Shown here one piece after another: positions 46,726-59,100 of a stretch of DNA of 64,000 nt (positions within the stretch are counted from its first letter, which is position 1; each line of letters opens with the position of its first letter). The notes beneath the pieces were generated by a model. It searched no databases. It saw only the letters and a list, made by a program, of their open reading frames with translations, and was not told the origin of the DNA. The stretch covers positions 90,001 through 154,000 of the forward strand of contig JABMCL010002071.1 in assembly GCA_018857735.1 (NCBI GenBank), written 5' to 3'. The DNA comes from Alviniconcha marisindica. Taxonomy: Eukaryota; Mollusca; Gastropoda; Provannidae. The position numbers were made by a program, and so were the translations under genes.

Positions 46726-49700
46726 GCTCTCGCATTATCCTGTGCTTGGTGTACTTGAACTTCCTGGGGTCGACACCTAATGCCAACAACCTTGAGCTGC
46801 TGATCATATCACCGGCCAGATAGCCCTTTCCCTTTGGTTTACTTGTCCATTTTCCTCTTCATTTTCTTCCCCTTCCCTTGTCTCTTTATCCTCTTTGATG
46901 CTGGAGGTTCACTTTCTCCCTCTTCTAAACTCTTCTTCTTTTTCTTTTTCTTCCTTTTAATTTCACCATTACTATCTTCCGCTGGTGGTGACGACCGCTT
47001 AGGTGTCAGTTCTGATTTCTGCCTGTCCTTTTTCACATTCTGGTTTGAGTTTGTCAACAGTTCACTCTCATTTGTTTGTTTTACTTTCTTTTTCTTTTTG
47101 CATGGAGCAGCAGCATCTGCCAACTCAGCCTCATCCAATGACTCTGCTTTTCGTTTCTTCTTCTTTGGAGGTGGCTCAGCATCTGACAGCAGTGCACTGT
47201 TGCTGGGTTTGTTGTTGTTGGCAAACTCTTCCGTTTCTGACTGTTCAAAGCTGTTACCCTCTTCATGGTCTCCTCTGTGTTTTTTGCCCTTCTTCGTCTG
47301 CTGCACTGGAGTCCATTCTGGTTCAGTTACATCACTGCAACATAAATAAAAGACACCACTGGTCACCTACACCACATAAAATCAATAAAGTGTTGTCAGT
47401 CAAACATGCGGCCAAAGTGAACTCTGAATACATTTACACACGCAGTTGTCTGCAAACGTTTTGAACTGTACCACTGTTGTGATGACATTGTTGCTTCCTT
47501 GTCTGCATCGCCATAATAGGCCGCATCATGTGGTATGGGTTTTTACACTGTGTACATGTCTCAATTCCCACCATAAAAAAAGCATTTGTGTATTGCCACA
47601 ATTTCCATGCACAAAGCCAAACAGTAGCATTATAATGGTATTCCCTCCAAACGCACCTAAAGTTAATAAAACATTCCAAAATACTGTTATATTTCTCACA
47701 ATGCCAAAGCTTTCCAGTCTGGATCACCAATATGAGAAAACCACAGCACCATCAACATGGGCAACCATAGTTAACCACAGCTGGACTAGTGATGACATAC
47801 ACACATCGACTGATACTGTATAATTTCACACATTGTGATGATGTTTTCTGTTGTGGTTTGTCTGTGTCATTTGTTATTGTTTATGTACTTTTTATGTGTG
47901 AGTTGATGCTAATTTCCTGTAATGGGATAAATCAAGTATTCTGTAGTGTGACCTTAAAGACTAAAGGGAACACTCCAGTGATCAGGCAAACACCATATCC
48001 ATTGAAACATATGTTTGAGAGAGTCAACAACAAAACTGAGAGCAAATCAACTACTCTTCGACATTAAATCATTGTTCTGGAGCTTGTGTGATATTCTGAT
48101 TACCAGTTACAGAACAATGATCAATGTCTGCATTCACACGTGCAGAGATGTCATTATCTTTAAAGTATAAAACTGACCAGGGTTCCTTCAGTGTTGGTAG
48201 AATATTCAGCTTTTTTCTCAGCATCTTGGCTTTCTTGTACTTGCGCACCTCATACAGTTCATCGTCTTCATTCCTGCATATGCAAACAATCAACATAATA
48301 ATAATAATGAGTTTTGAAAAGTAATACCCCAGTTTAATAAAGCTGAACTCATCTTACATTCATCTATACCATGACAGAGTAAAACATAACTGACAAGAAT
48401 ATAATGCATAATAATAATCATGGATAATTTAAACATATGTGCAAATCTGAGCATGCATAAGTCCAACATTTCAGCAATACATACGACAGACAAATACCAA
48501 ATGTGTAACGATTTTTTAAAATTAAAGTTTACATACATCATCAATCCAGCCACATAGCAAGCATGCATGTGTGTATGCACACACACACACACCAACAGCA
48601 AAAATGGAACCAAACTAAGGCACAGGAACAACATTTGCTCCCTCCGTCAGACAGAAGAGGTGGATGTTCATTCTCACCTGAACTGAGCAATTTTCTTCAT
48701 GGAGGCCCAGGCATTTAGTTCTTTTTCAGGACACCTCAGGATCTGAAAACAGACACAACACCGTCATCCTCACTTAGTCAACACCATCATCTTTCACTCA
48801 GTCAATACTATCCTCACCATCCTCCTTGCTGGTAAAAGGCAACACAGACACTGTCATAGATCTTCACTTAGTCAACACCATCATCTTTCACTCAGTCAAT
48901 ACTATCCTCACCATCCTCCTTGCTGGTAAAAAGCAACACAGACTCTGTCATCTTCACTTAGTCAAAACCATCATCTTTCACTCAGTCAATACTATCCTCA
49001 CCATCCTCCTTGCTGGTAAAAAGCAACACAGACACTGTCATAGATCTTCACTTAGTCAACACCATCATCTTTCACTCAGTCAATACTATCCTCACCATCC
49101 TCCTTGCTGGTAAAAAGCAACACAGACTCTGTCATCTTCACTTAGTCAAAACCATCATCTTTCACTCAGTCAATACTATCATCACCATCCTCCTTGCTGG
49201 TAAAAAGCAACACAGACTCTGTCATCTTCACTTAGTCAAAACCATCATCTTTCACTCAGTCAATACTATCATCACCATCCCCCTTAACTGTATAGGGCTA
49301 CATAAGAAACTCTACTGCCTATTTGTTTATGGACAAACATACATTCATGTACATTTGTGAACACACACACACAGGTACTGCCTTCTGGGTGCACACAAGA
49401 TTAGAGTGATAAGACAAAACATTTTATACACAAAATACATCACCCGAAACATGTACCCACAAAACACACACACAGACAGTCTGTTATGAGGTTCTTTCCT
49501 GTGTACATACAAGCCCTTAACTTTGGAAATGACCCCCCCCCCCCCCCCCCGATCAAAGCAAGAATACAACAGGTAAAACAAGACAATAAGAAGAAAAAAG
49601 AAGAAGAAAACACACGGCAAGCAGCTCCTGCATCTGAGGAGAATCAGGACTCGGACTCAGACTCACCTCCTCCACAGTCAGGCTATAGTCATTGGGAACA

Positions 49701-52700
49701 GTTTTGCGATAGCGGAAGCGACACTTGATGTCACCCCCAATGATGTCTTCACAATCCAGCTTGAAGTATTCATCCAGGTAGTCACCAAATGGGTGGTCAC
49801 TTCCCTCATATTTTTTACACACTGAAACAAGCAATTTTCATCCAGACTGTGAGGCAGGTTCGACAAAGCAAGTCACTTTGTATCTAACACCATGTGTGAA
49901 GTAAAATTCATCAAATCACGAGTCAGATCAATTGTTTATGGCACACATCAGCAAAGGTTAAAAGGGACTGGGAAAAATGAAGCCAACAACCAAAAAGGAA
50001 CTCATCTTTAAAATAAAAAAATTCAACACATACCCCCAAGTTCACACCCCATGATCAAATGTTGTGGATAACAAAAAGAATTATATATAAAAAAAGTCCA
50101 TATAAAAAAGGGACCCAGCAATTGCTTGCAGCAACACACTGCTGCAAGAGGCACAACTGACCTTCATCAAATGTTGGCTTCCTCTTCTCAATCAACTGCT
50201 TGAACTTGGATTTCTTCTTTTTCTTTCCAGATGTGTAGGAGGCTTGCGAGGGGTCATAATCTGCATCCATCTGTCCCATAGCAAACATAATGCATATGTC
50301 ATAAATCCAACCACAGACTGAAATCTTCTGAGCTTCTAGACAGTTCACACTGTTCAATTTTTTTATTATTATTATTTTTGGTTATTTGTAAACATAAACT
50401 CACTCAGGTTCAATGCAGTATTTAAAAACTCAGTTTCTGCTGTTATTTATAAATATAACTCACTTAAGTACACAGTATGTATGTATTCTCATCCAACATT
50501 TGACTGAGGAACACTAACAAACACACACACACACACACACCACTTTAGTAAAATTCAGTATTCTATCAGAGGTTCATAGAATAATTGAGGTGTTAAGAAA
50601 GATTCACCCACACTGTCAGCCTCAGCTTCACAGTATGATTTGGATGTCCACAATGAATTCACTCACACTGAAATTGGGATCATCAACATCAGCTTCATGT
50701 TTCATAGTATGATTCAGATGTCCACAAAGGATTTATGATGAAATCTGAATCCTCAACATGAGCCTCAGCTTCATAATTCATAGTATGATTTGGATGTCCA
50801 CAAAGGATTCACTCACACTGAAATCTGGATCATCAACGTCAACCTCAGCTTTGTGATTTACAGAGTCAATATGATTTGGATGTCAAAGAAGGATTCACAC
50901 ACACTGAAATCTGGATCATCAACGTCAACCTCAGCTTTGTGATTTACAGTCAGTATGATTTGGATGTCAAAAAAGGATTCACATTGAAATCTGGATTATC
51001 AACATCAGCCTCAGCTTCATGATTTACAGTATGATTTGGATGTTAGAACAGGATTCACTCACATTGAAATCTGGATCATCGATGTCAGCCTCAGCTTCAT
51101 GACTGGGTCCTGCCTGTGAGCACTCATCATGCTCCTCTCCACCCCCCTCCTGCTGGTTGCCTGAAGAACCCGCCCATGCATCCCAGTCCTCTGCAGACAC
51201 AAAGTGGGGTGGTCAGCAGGTTCGGGAGTTCAATCACCAGAAACACAGCCATGAAATAAGCCGATGGTACCTAGGCCAAAGAGTACGTATGGTAGGCACT
51301 AACACCATTTGAACATAAACCTCCCTAAGCATGCAGAGAAATGTTTGGGAGATGATAAAAAGGATTTCACAATCTTCTGCCATGTTAACAGAATATTTTT
51401 CAGTTTGACTATTCATTCAGAACTTTGCTCTGTGTAGAAAGCTAGGGGAAAATATTTGAATGAGCCATGATAAAAAAAAGTCTGGGTTTTATTTCTTCTC
51501 TCCCTCTCTTCTTTTTCTCCTTCTTTTCATTTTATTCTTTCTTCTCTTTCATAATTGGGATAGAGTAACTTAACAGCTCAAGCCCATCAAGTTTTGTCTT
51601 CACATTCCAAGATCATTTTAAACAAAGTATCTGTCCATGACACTAAAATACAACAAGCAAATCTAGAAACTTTACACTAAATTTGCCATACCGTCTTCAT
51701 CAAACTCATCATCATCGTCCTCAAACTGTGGCTTTTCAAGCTCTTCCTCTTCATAGAACTCATCACCAAAATATTTCTGAAACAAAAGAACAACCAAACA
51801 CCAATGAGGACCATTGGTCGGTCTGAAACTGCAGACAACTCAATGACGCTACATCAGATTAAATAATTACAGAGTGGTGCAACATCAAAGGGGAAGAAAA
51901 AGGCTTGAGACCTGCCCTTGTACACTGCAGTACCTGCATCATCTTGTCATGGGCAACGGGGTCAAACTCCTCCTCAATGTCCTTGGTGGAGAAGCCCACA
52001 GTGGGGTTGCCGGTCACTTCCTTCAGCTGGTCCAGTTTGGACAAAATCTCCTTCTTCTTCAAGTTCTTCAGCTGGCGGATCTCCTCCTGTTTCCGCTCCT
52101 TCTCCTGTGCACCGCAAAGGACACAACAGCAGAATGTTGAAGAAAAGGATGAAGGAACTGTCACTGGGAAAGTACCTTACTGGGAAGCACTGATGTTTAA
52201 ACAACAGACTGAGAAAGGGTGGGTGAAAAAAGTCCCCCACTGAAATGAAAACAGATACAAAAATAGTAGATTAACAAGCACCAATTACACACAATTCCAC
52301 CTTTTAATATATGTGCATTTATTTGCAGTTCTAATTCTTCTTGCGTTCCCATGTACACATTTGGTTTCTTTTTACTGCAGAATCACTTGTGGTTGAACTT
52401 CGACATGCTGTGGAACCAAACAGGCACTCACACACCATGTGATTGTCACTTAAACATAGCACATGCCTGCATCCATCAGCAGGTCAAGATTGTATCAATG
52501 CTCACTGACCATCTTTTTTCTCTCCTTGACTTCCTGTCGCTTAAGCGCTCTCTTGTTGACCTTCTGTCTCAGTGTCTCCTGTGGGTTGCGTTCATACGCT
52601 TTGACCTGTAGACCAATATCGACAAGAACAAAAATCATGACCATTTTGATCCTCTTTTACCACTGCTCTCACAACAATGATAAATAACAAGATCAGACAT

Positions 52701-53072
52701 GAGGTGACAGTATGCATCTCCTTGGCTCAACAAACAACCTTACACATACACCAATCAGCCATCCACCCAAAGACACACACACACTCTATAAACATAATGA
52801 GATATGCGCACACACACACCAAAAAAAACAAAAAAACATTCACAACGTACATAGCTCTCATCCATTTCCTCAAAGTGGAAGCTATAACTATATAACCTGT
52901 AGTTTATTTTAAACTCAACAAGCACTACCACACACTCCCCACCATCCACCCAAGTACACACATATATGCATAAATACCCCCATGGCCCCAGACACAAGAG
53001 CTACAACAGGCATAGACTCTGTCAGGTTCTTTAAAGTAAAAGTCTTCCTTTTTTTTAACATTCCACAAATAT

Positions 53073-53135
<63 letters not shown>

Positions 53136-56100
53136 TCCTAGCATCCATCTACCCAAATGCAGCAACAACATACATAGTCCTTGTCAGGTTCTTCAAACCG
53201 GAAATTGTATTTGCTTTCAAACTGCTCTTGTTCTTCCAGCGCTTCTTCATCAGCCTGGAGTTCTGCCATCTGCTCTGCATACCAGTCCCTGGGAGAAAAA
53301 CAGGCCACTGGCTCAACTCCTTTATCCACATTTACAGTAACATATTTCACATGCAACCATCCCTAGGAGGGTGACTGTATCTGGCTATCAGTCTTTTACT
53401 GGGGCTGTAACAGAATAGCTTTACAGTACAATATTTTACATGCAATCAACCCCAGAAGGGTGACTGTATCAGATGATCAGTCTTCTACTGGGGCTGTAAC
53501 AGAATAGCTTTACAGTACAATATTTTACATGCAACCAACCCCAGAAGGGTGACTGTATCAGATGATCAGTCTTTTACTGGGACTGTAACAGAATGGCTTT
53601 ACAAACATTTGCATCTTGTAACAGAAATATTTTACATGCAATCAACCCCAGAAGGGTGACTGTATCAGATGATCAGTCTTTTACTGGGACTGTAACAGAA
53701 TGGCTTTACAAACATTTGCATCTTGAAAGTAAAAAGGTCACCGTAATCAGTTAAAAGAAAGGTTGTGCTCTTGTCACATGTGATTCTGAATGAGTGACTG
53801 TAGCCTTTTATGGTGCATTTTGAATTGCCATCAAAGTGTTGTACATACAGCACGACTTGGTTGTTACATGGCTGGTGCCACATGAAACTACTGCTGTTGT
53901 GGCGCACTTTCTGTGTGCACCATACAATCATGCAACATGTCTAACTATGCACTGAGGTTGGTTTAAAATCCATGTCAAATTTTACAGGTGAAAGCACCCT
54001 TTCAATGGACATTTATCTTATTCCCTCTGCAAATGCCAAACAAATCTGGCACCCATTTTGCAGACCACATCATCACAGTACATCAAACTTACTCGTCTTC
54101 AGCTTTGTTTTTGATGCGGAAGCCTTGGTCCAGGACAATGTTCCACAGGAGCTTATCATCTTCATCCAGGTCAGGTCGGGAGTAGAGTTCTTTCAGAGGG
54201 GCCTAGGTAAACAACACTGCTTTGTTACTTCACTGCAAACAGCTAGGAGTAGAACTGTTTAAAAAATTAAAAAAATGGTGTGTATGTGAGCACGTCTTTG
54301 TTCAACCACACTTTCTATAACCAGATTAAACCAATCAGGAGATGTAGGCAAACAGTCCATCATAACAATAATGCCCTTTTGAAATGCTGTCTGCAAGCCA
54401 GTACTCACTGATGGGCATTAAATATGGCACGGCTGAAAAATACTGAACGAGCTGATAAAAATAGCTTAACATTTTTTAAAGGGCCATTTCCTTTTGAACA
54501 AACCAGCGCTGCAGAGGCAAAAAGGTGCTGAGCATGACCTACACAAAAGCACTGAAAGCAGGCTGGCTACTTACCAGATCTTCAGCAATGTCTTTGTCCT
54601 TTTTCAGGTCTTTCTTCTGTTTCTGCCCCTTCAGGAACTGAATGTACTCTTCTTCCTCTTCAGCCTGCAATTAAACACACACACAATAAACACTCAATCC
54701 TACACTGAGTCAACTTCAATCTCAAATTCATTAGTATCACTTCCATTTCTGTCTACCATCTCAGTGTACACACTCTCTTGGTCAGAGGTCTTTTTCTTAT
54801 GATGCACCGTCTGTCTGGAAATCTCCCTTGCAAAGTTAGGTCATCAAACACAGGCCCATCTTTGAAATCATCTGTAAAATATCACCTCTTCAAGCTATCG
54901 TACTGATAGTGTGTGAGCGCATGCACACACCGCATGTGGGTGTACATATGTGTGTTTTCAGTGTTACTGTTGTTGGCTAAAAGATGCTTATGAGCGTGAG
55001 TTGTCGGTATTGTTGTTGGTTGGTTTCAATTGGCTATGTGCCCCAGTTTGGAGAAACAGAACACAAAAGAATACATTACTATTATTTGGGACTACACTCA
55101 AGGCTAATGATTATAAACTGATTTTTTGTTGTTGATTTTTTTAGAACACAGGAAGCATAGTCTGAACCTAGTCTCAAACATTTTTCAATGAATTTAAATA
55201 AAACAATGTATACACAAAAACATTTGACCCAAGCTTCAATTAGGATCACAAGTGTCACCTTCTCCCTTTTGGTCTTGACACGTTGTTTAAGAATTTCTTC
55301 ATCTTCATCATCAGAGCTCATATCAGCAATAGCAGTTTTGAGACTGAAAAAAAGAAAGTTGAACAAACAGTTTACCCTTAAATCTTATATTTCATGGTGA
55401 TTTTTTTCTCTCCTCCATATTATTTTTACCATAATGCTGATTAAAAATAAAATAACATTTTAAAAAGAAGAAGAAAAGACACACACACAGGGGGAATACA
55501 CATCAGCAACACCAATTGTTTGAAGACCACACATATTATACACACACCTACCACATATAACATAGCAAATAAAGGAAGAAGAGGCAAAAAGCATAGACTT
55601 CCAACATTTACCTTCATATTTCCATGTACATGAACCTGTAGCCAAAGACCACCCCATTCTAAGACCCCCCCCCCTTTTTTTTTTTCTGCTTCATGATTTC
55701 TCATTTTGTGTTGGTGTCCCATGCTGATAGCATCAACAAATAGGATAAATAACTGCATTCTGAGAAAAGACCTGGTCCTGTGTGACGAAGAGACATCTTA
55801 CAACACACTACTGGTAAGACCAGGCAGCAGTTATTGTCACGGCAGCAGCCGCACCCAGGTGAAAATAACCAGAATGTCTCAAAAGGGATTAACAAAATGA
55901 TCTGTTTTATCAGTAACTACTTGGAGTGTTTGTCCTTTGCTGATCAGAGAGCAGCATTCAGTTGGTGTTGACCTGCATCAGGGTTACTAACAGTACTGGA
56001 ACTCACCTCTTTCTGATGGCCTCCTGCTCCTCGTGGTAGCTTGGACCACGCAGCTTCTCTGCCTTCTTGTCCTCGTCATCGCTCTCACTCAGAACTCTGG

Positions 56101-59100
56101 GAGGACAAATCCACGCAGCAGTCAGCCACAAACACCTAAGCAGCCATCAGCCACTAACAACTACTACAGTGCTGATGCCTAGGAGTAAGATTCCCTGCTC
56201 AGCATAGGTCCTGGTACCTACCATCCAAAGCATGTTAACATACAACTGTGGACAATGGTCATAGTGCAGCACCACCCTTGACGATCTCATACATGTGAAG
56301 ATGTATGCAGTCCTACTGATCCCAATGAGCAAGACTCCATGCGCTTTTAATCATAATACGCAAGAAAGGATGATGTGCCTTACTAAGGTCAGCTCTCTTT
56401 TCAGAGTCAAAAGTGATTGGAAAATGTTACTGACAGCAGTGCATATATATATATATGTAAAATTACACTCAGTTGATGAGACTGTTTTTAATTTCAAACC
56501 TGAAGATGAGAAAATATTCAGTAGAAAAAATTCCATACACTATTTATGTGCACCAAGACAATGGCATTTCTCAAAAAGGTATTACTGATGCTGACAATGA
56601 ATCCTAAACAGCATATTAATTTTTTACTGAAAAAAAAAAGAAGAAAAGAAAGCATATGCATACACAAATCATAATTTGTATAAATATCCAACAGATGGAA
56701 ACCATAAAAATAAACAGACATGGTTCTGAAATCACATATCTAAAGAATCCAACAACATGAAATACACTAGACTACACAGCAATATATATATATAAAACAA
56801 ATTTAAAAAGACAACAGGCACAAGTCATTTACAAGTATTAATTCTCAACATGTCTCAACATGCAGATCTGAAAATGATCTGACACACTTACCCCCCTTTT
56901 TCTGTAATCAACTTTCTCTCAAAATCTTTCATGTACATAGGTCCATCATCTTTTTTCTTTTTCTTTGGTGATTTCCTTTTTGAATCAGAAGTGTCACTGC
57001 TGCTGTCACTGTCATCTTCAGCTTCTGGATCATCACCTGACATGTAGTCACAAGAACATGAACAGTCATAGAAGTGACTGCACTCTTTACATGTTACCAC
57101 TGTTTCTCTTAATCTAATAGAAAACACTAAACTGACAGTGATACAAATTGGTCACAAACATTAAGTACTATGAAAAATGGACATGTTTAATGTATTTATC
57201 GAAACGGTTTACCAAACAATGTGACATTCTATCATTACCATTTTAACAACAATTAATGCTGTTGGTTGGCAACCACAAGGAGACTGGGACAACCTTCACA
57301 CCTTCATGCCAGTATTTTTAAATGTCAACTATCAAGAGTTGCAAGTAAGCAAGCAAGTGAGAGAGAAAAAGAGGGAGAAAAAGAAAGAGCAAATCAAGTC
57401 CAATGTCCATCCATTAACTAATTTAAACCAAATGGTAACAATCATTTGAAGATATTATGCAGGTTTCAATAACAAGCCAATGGCCAAGAATCATATAATT
57501 TTTTTCCAATCTTAATTTTATCACTGATTTCTCATTAAAGATGATGACAGAAGAAACTAAAAACAGTGCTGAGTAAAAATAATGAATTCATTCAGTCATT
57601 GCCATTGTGTCAAAAAACTTGACATCTTACTCATAAATACAGAGGTCATTGCTGTGCACTGAGTAAAAAACTAAAAACTAAACTCACTGTCAAAAAACTT
57701 GACGTCTTTCTCATAAATACGAGGGTCGTTGCTGCGCACAGCAGCAAGTGCTCGAAACCAGCTTTTATCCACAGTTCCCGTCAAAGCCTGAAATCATAAA
57801 ACATAAATAAATTTTATACATGTCAGGATGCTGTCATGAGCATTTAAGCTTGTTTATAAATTATAAGGGGAACTGAACCAAAGAAGCAACAAGGGCCTGT
57901 CAGCTATTAATAGCATTAGCAATGGAATAAAAAACATAAACATAGCAGTTCATCACTGAATTTCTGGTCCTGTTTGTTACAAATCAAATTTTGAGTGTTG
58001 CAAAAACATGACCACAAGCACTGCCATTTGTGCCCAGCAGTCTGTATCTATCAGTGTTGTCATAAATTTAGTATTAAGTTGCATCATATTTCATAAGACT
58101 TTTTCTTCTTCTTTTTTTCGTTCTTTCCACCAGTAAAGAGTGAACCAACATGGGTGCAGCCCAATGTACTAAAATTCCCCCCCCAAAAAAATCCTTTGCA
58201 AAAATACTGATCTACAGAACAATCAAATTAAGTGTGCAGATGGAAACGGTAGCAGATTTTCTACATATTTAGGCCATCTTGCATTTTCAGTTTGATTCTC
58301 AATGAATGTAATAAAATCTGTTCCTGTATAAATTTACTATAATCATGTTTTATTTTTAGGTAATTAGGTTTTCAAAAGCTTCAATTTAGTCAACCTATAG
58401 TAGCAATTAACAGAGTTCATTATCTGTTTTAGTAACCACTAATTCACCTTCTTTAAATGCAATACTAGTACTAGACAATTGTAGACAACAATACAGTGTA
58501 TTATTAAATATATAATAACAGTGTGGAGCAACAGTAGACAATGTCAATGATTTCTAACATTCTGTACAAGACATTGTGCTATCCCCCCTCCCCCCCCCCC
58601 CCCCCCCCCCCTTCCCTTTCTTTGTCCTAAATCAGTCTCATCTGAAACATACCTCTGCATTCTCGTCCTCCTCCTCAGAACTACTGCTTGACACTCCCAC
58701 CTCTTCTCCATACTTGCTTTTCACTGTAAAGATACATGTACGAAACAGTTAATATTATTATCAACATGAATGGAGAAAAAATCAATAATAATAAATGCAA
58801 TGGTCTGTAAATTCAGAAGCCAAGAGTTCCACTTTTGACATGACAGGGTTAAGGGCCTTTTTTTTTAGTTGTTCCAAGTCAACATGTGTGCAGACAACAA
58901 ATCGGTTGATAACAGATCAAGCTGATCTTCTCCAAACAACCTGTACCCTAGTATCAGTCTTGTTTGGTGTGGGGGTCTGTCTCCTACCATGCAAGTGTAT
59001 TTCAGTATGTACGTCATCTCTTTTATTTAACTGGGCGGTACTGATCTTCGGGTTCTGTGGCATTGGAGCAGATGTTTTGCATGTTACTATATTATATGTA

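Noticed and set aside
46834..47464. Plus-strand open frames of 153-171 codons opposite the KRI1 last exon
   Set aside because: Antisense shadow of the lysine-rich KRI1 C-terminal exon.
48069..48177. Extension of KRI1 exon 17 to an in-frame stop at 48069-48071
   Set aside because: The gtcagt donor after 48178 has the phase needed by the acceptor at 47335 and restores the conserved-length protein, so this part is treated as intron.
52915..53148. Open frames of repeated Cys-Val or Thr-His
   Set aside because: Translations of the (AC)n microsatellite. The same applies at 12044-12305 and 61804-62028.
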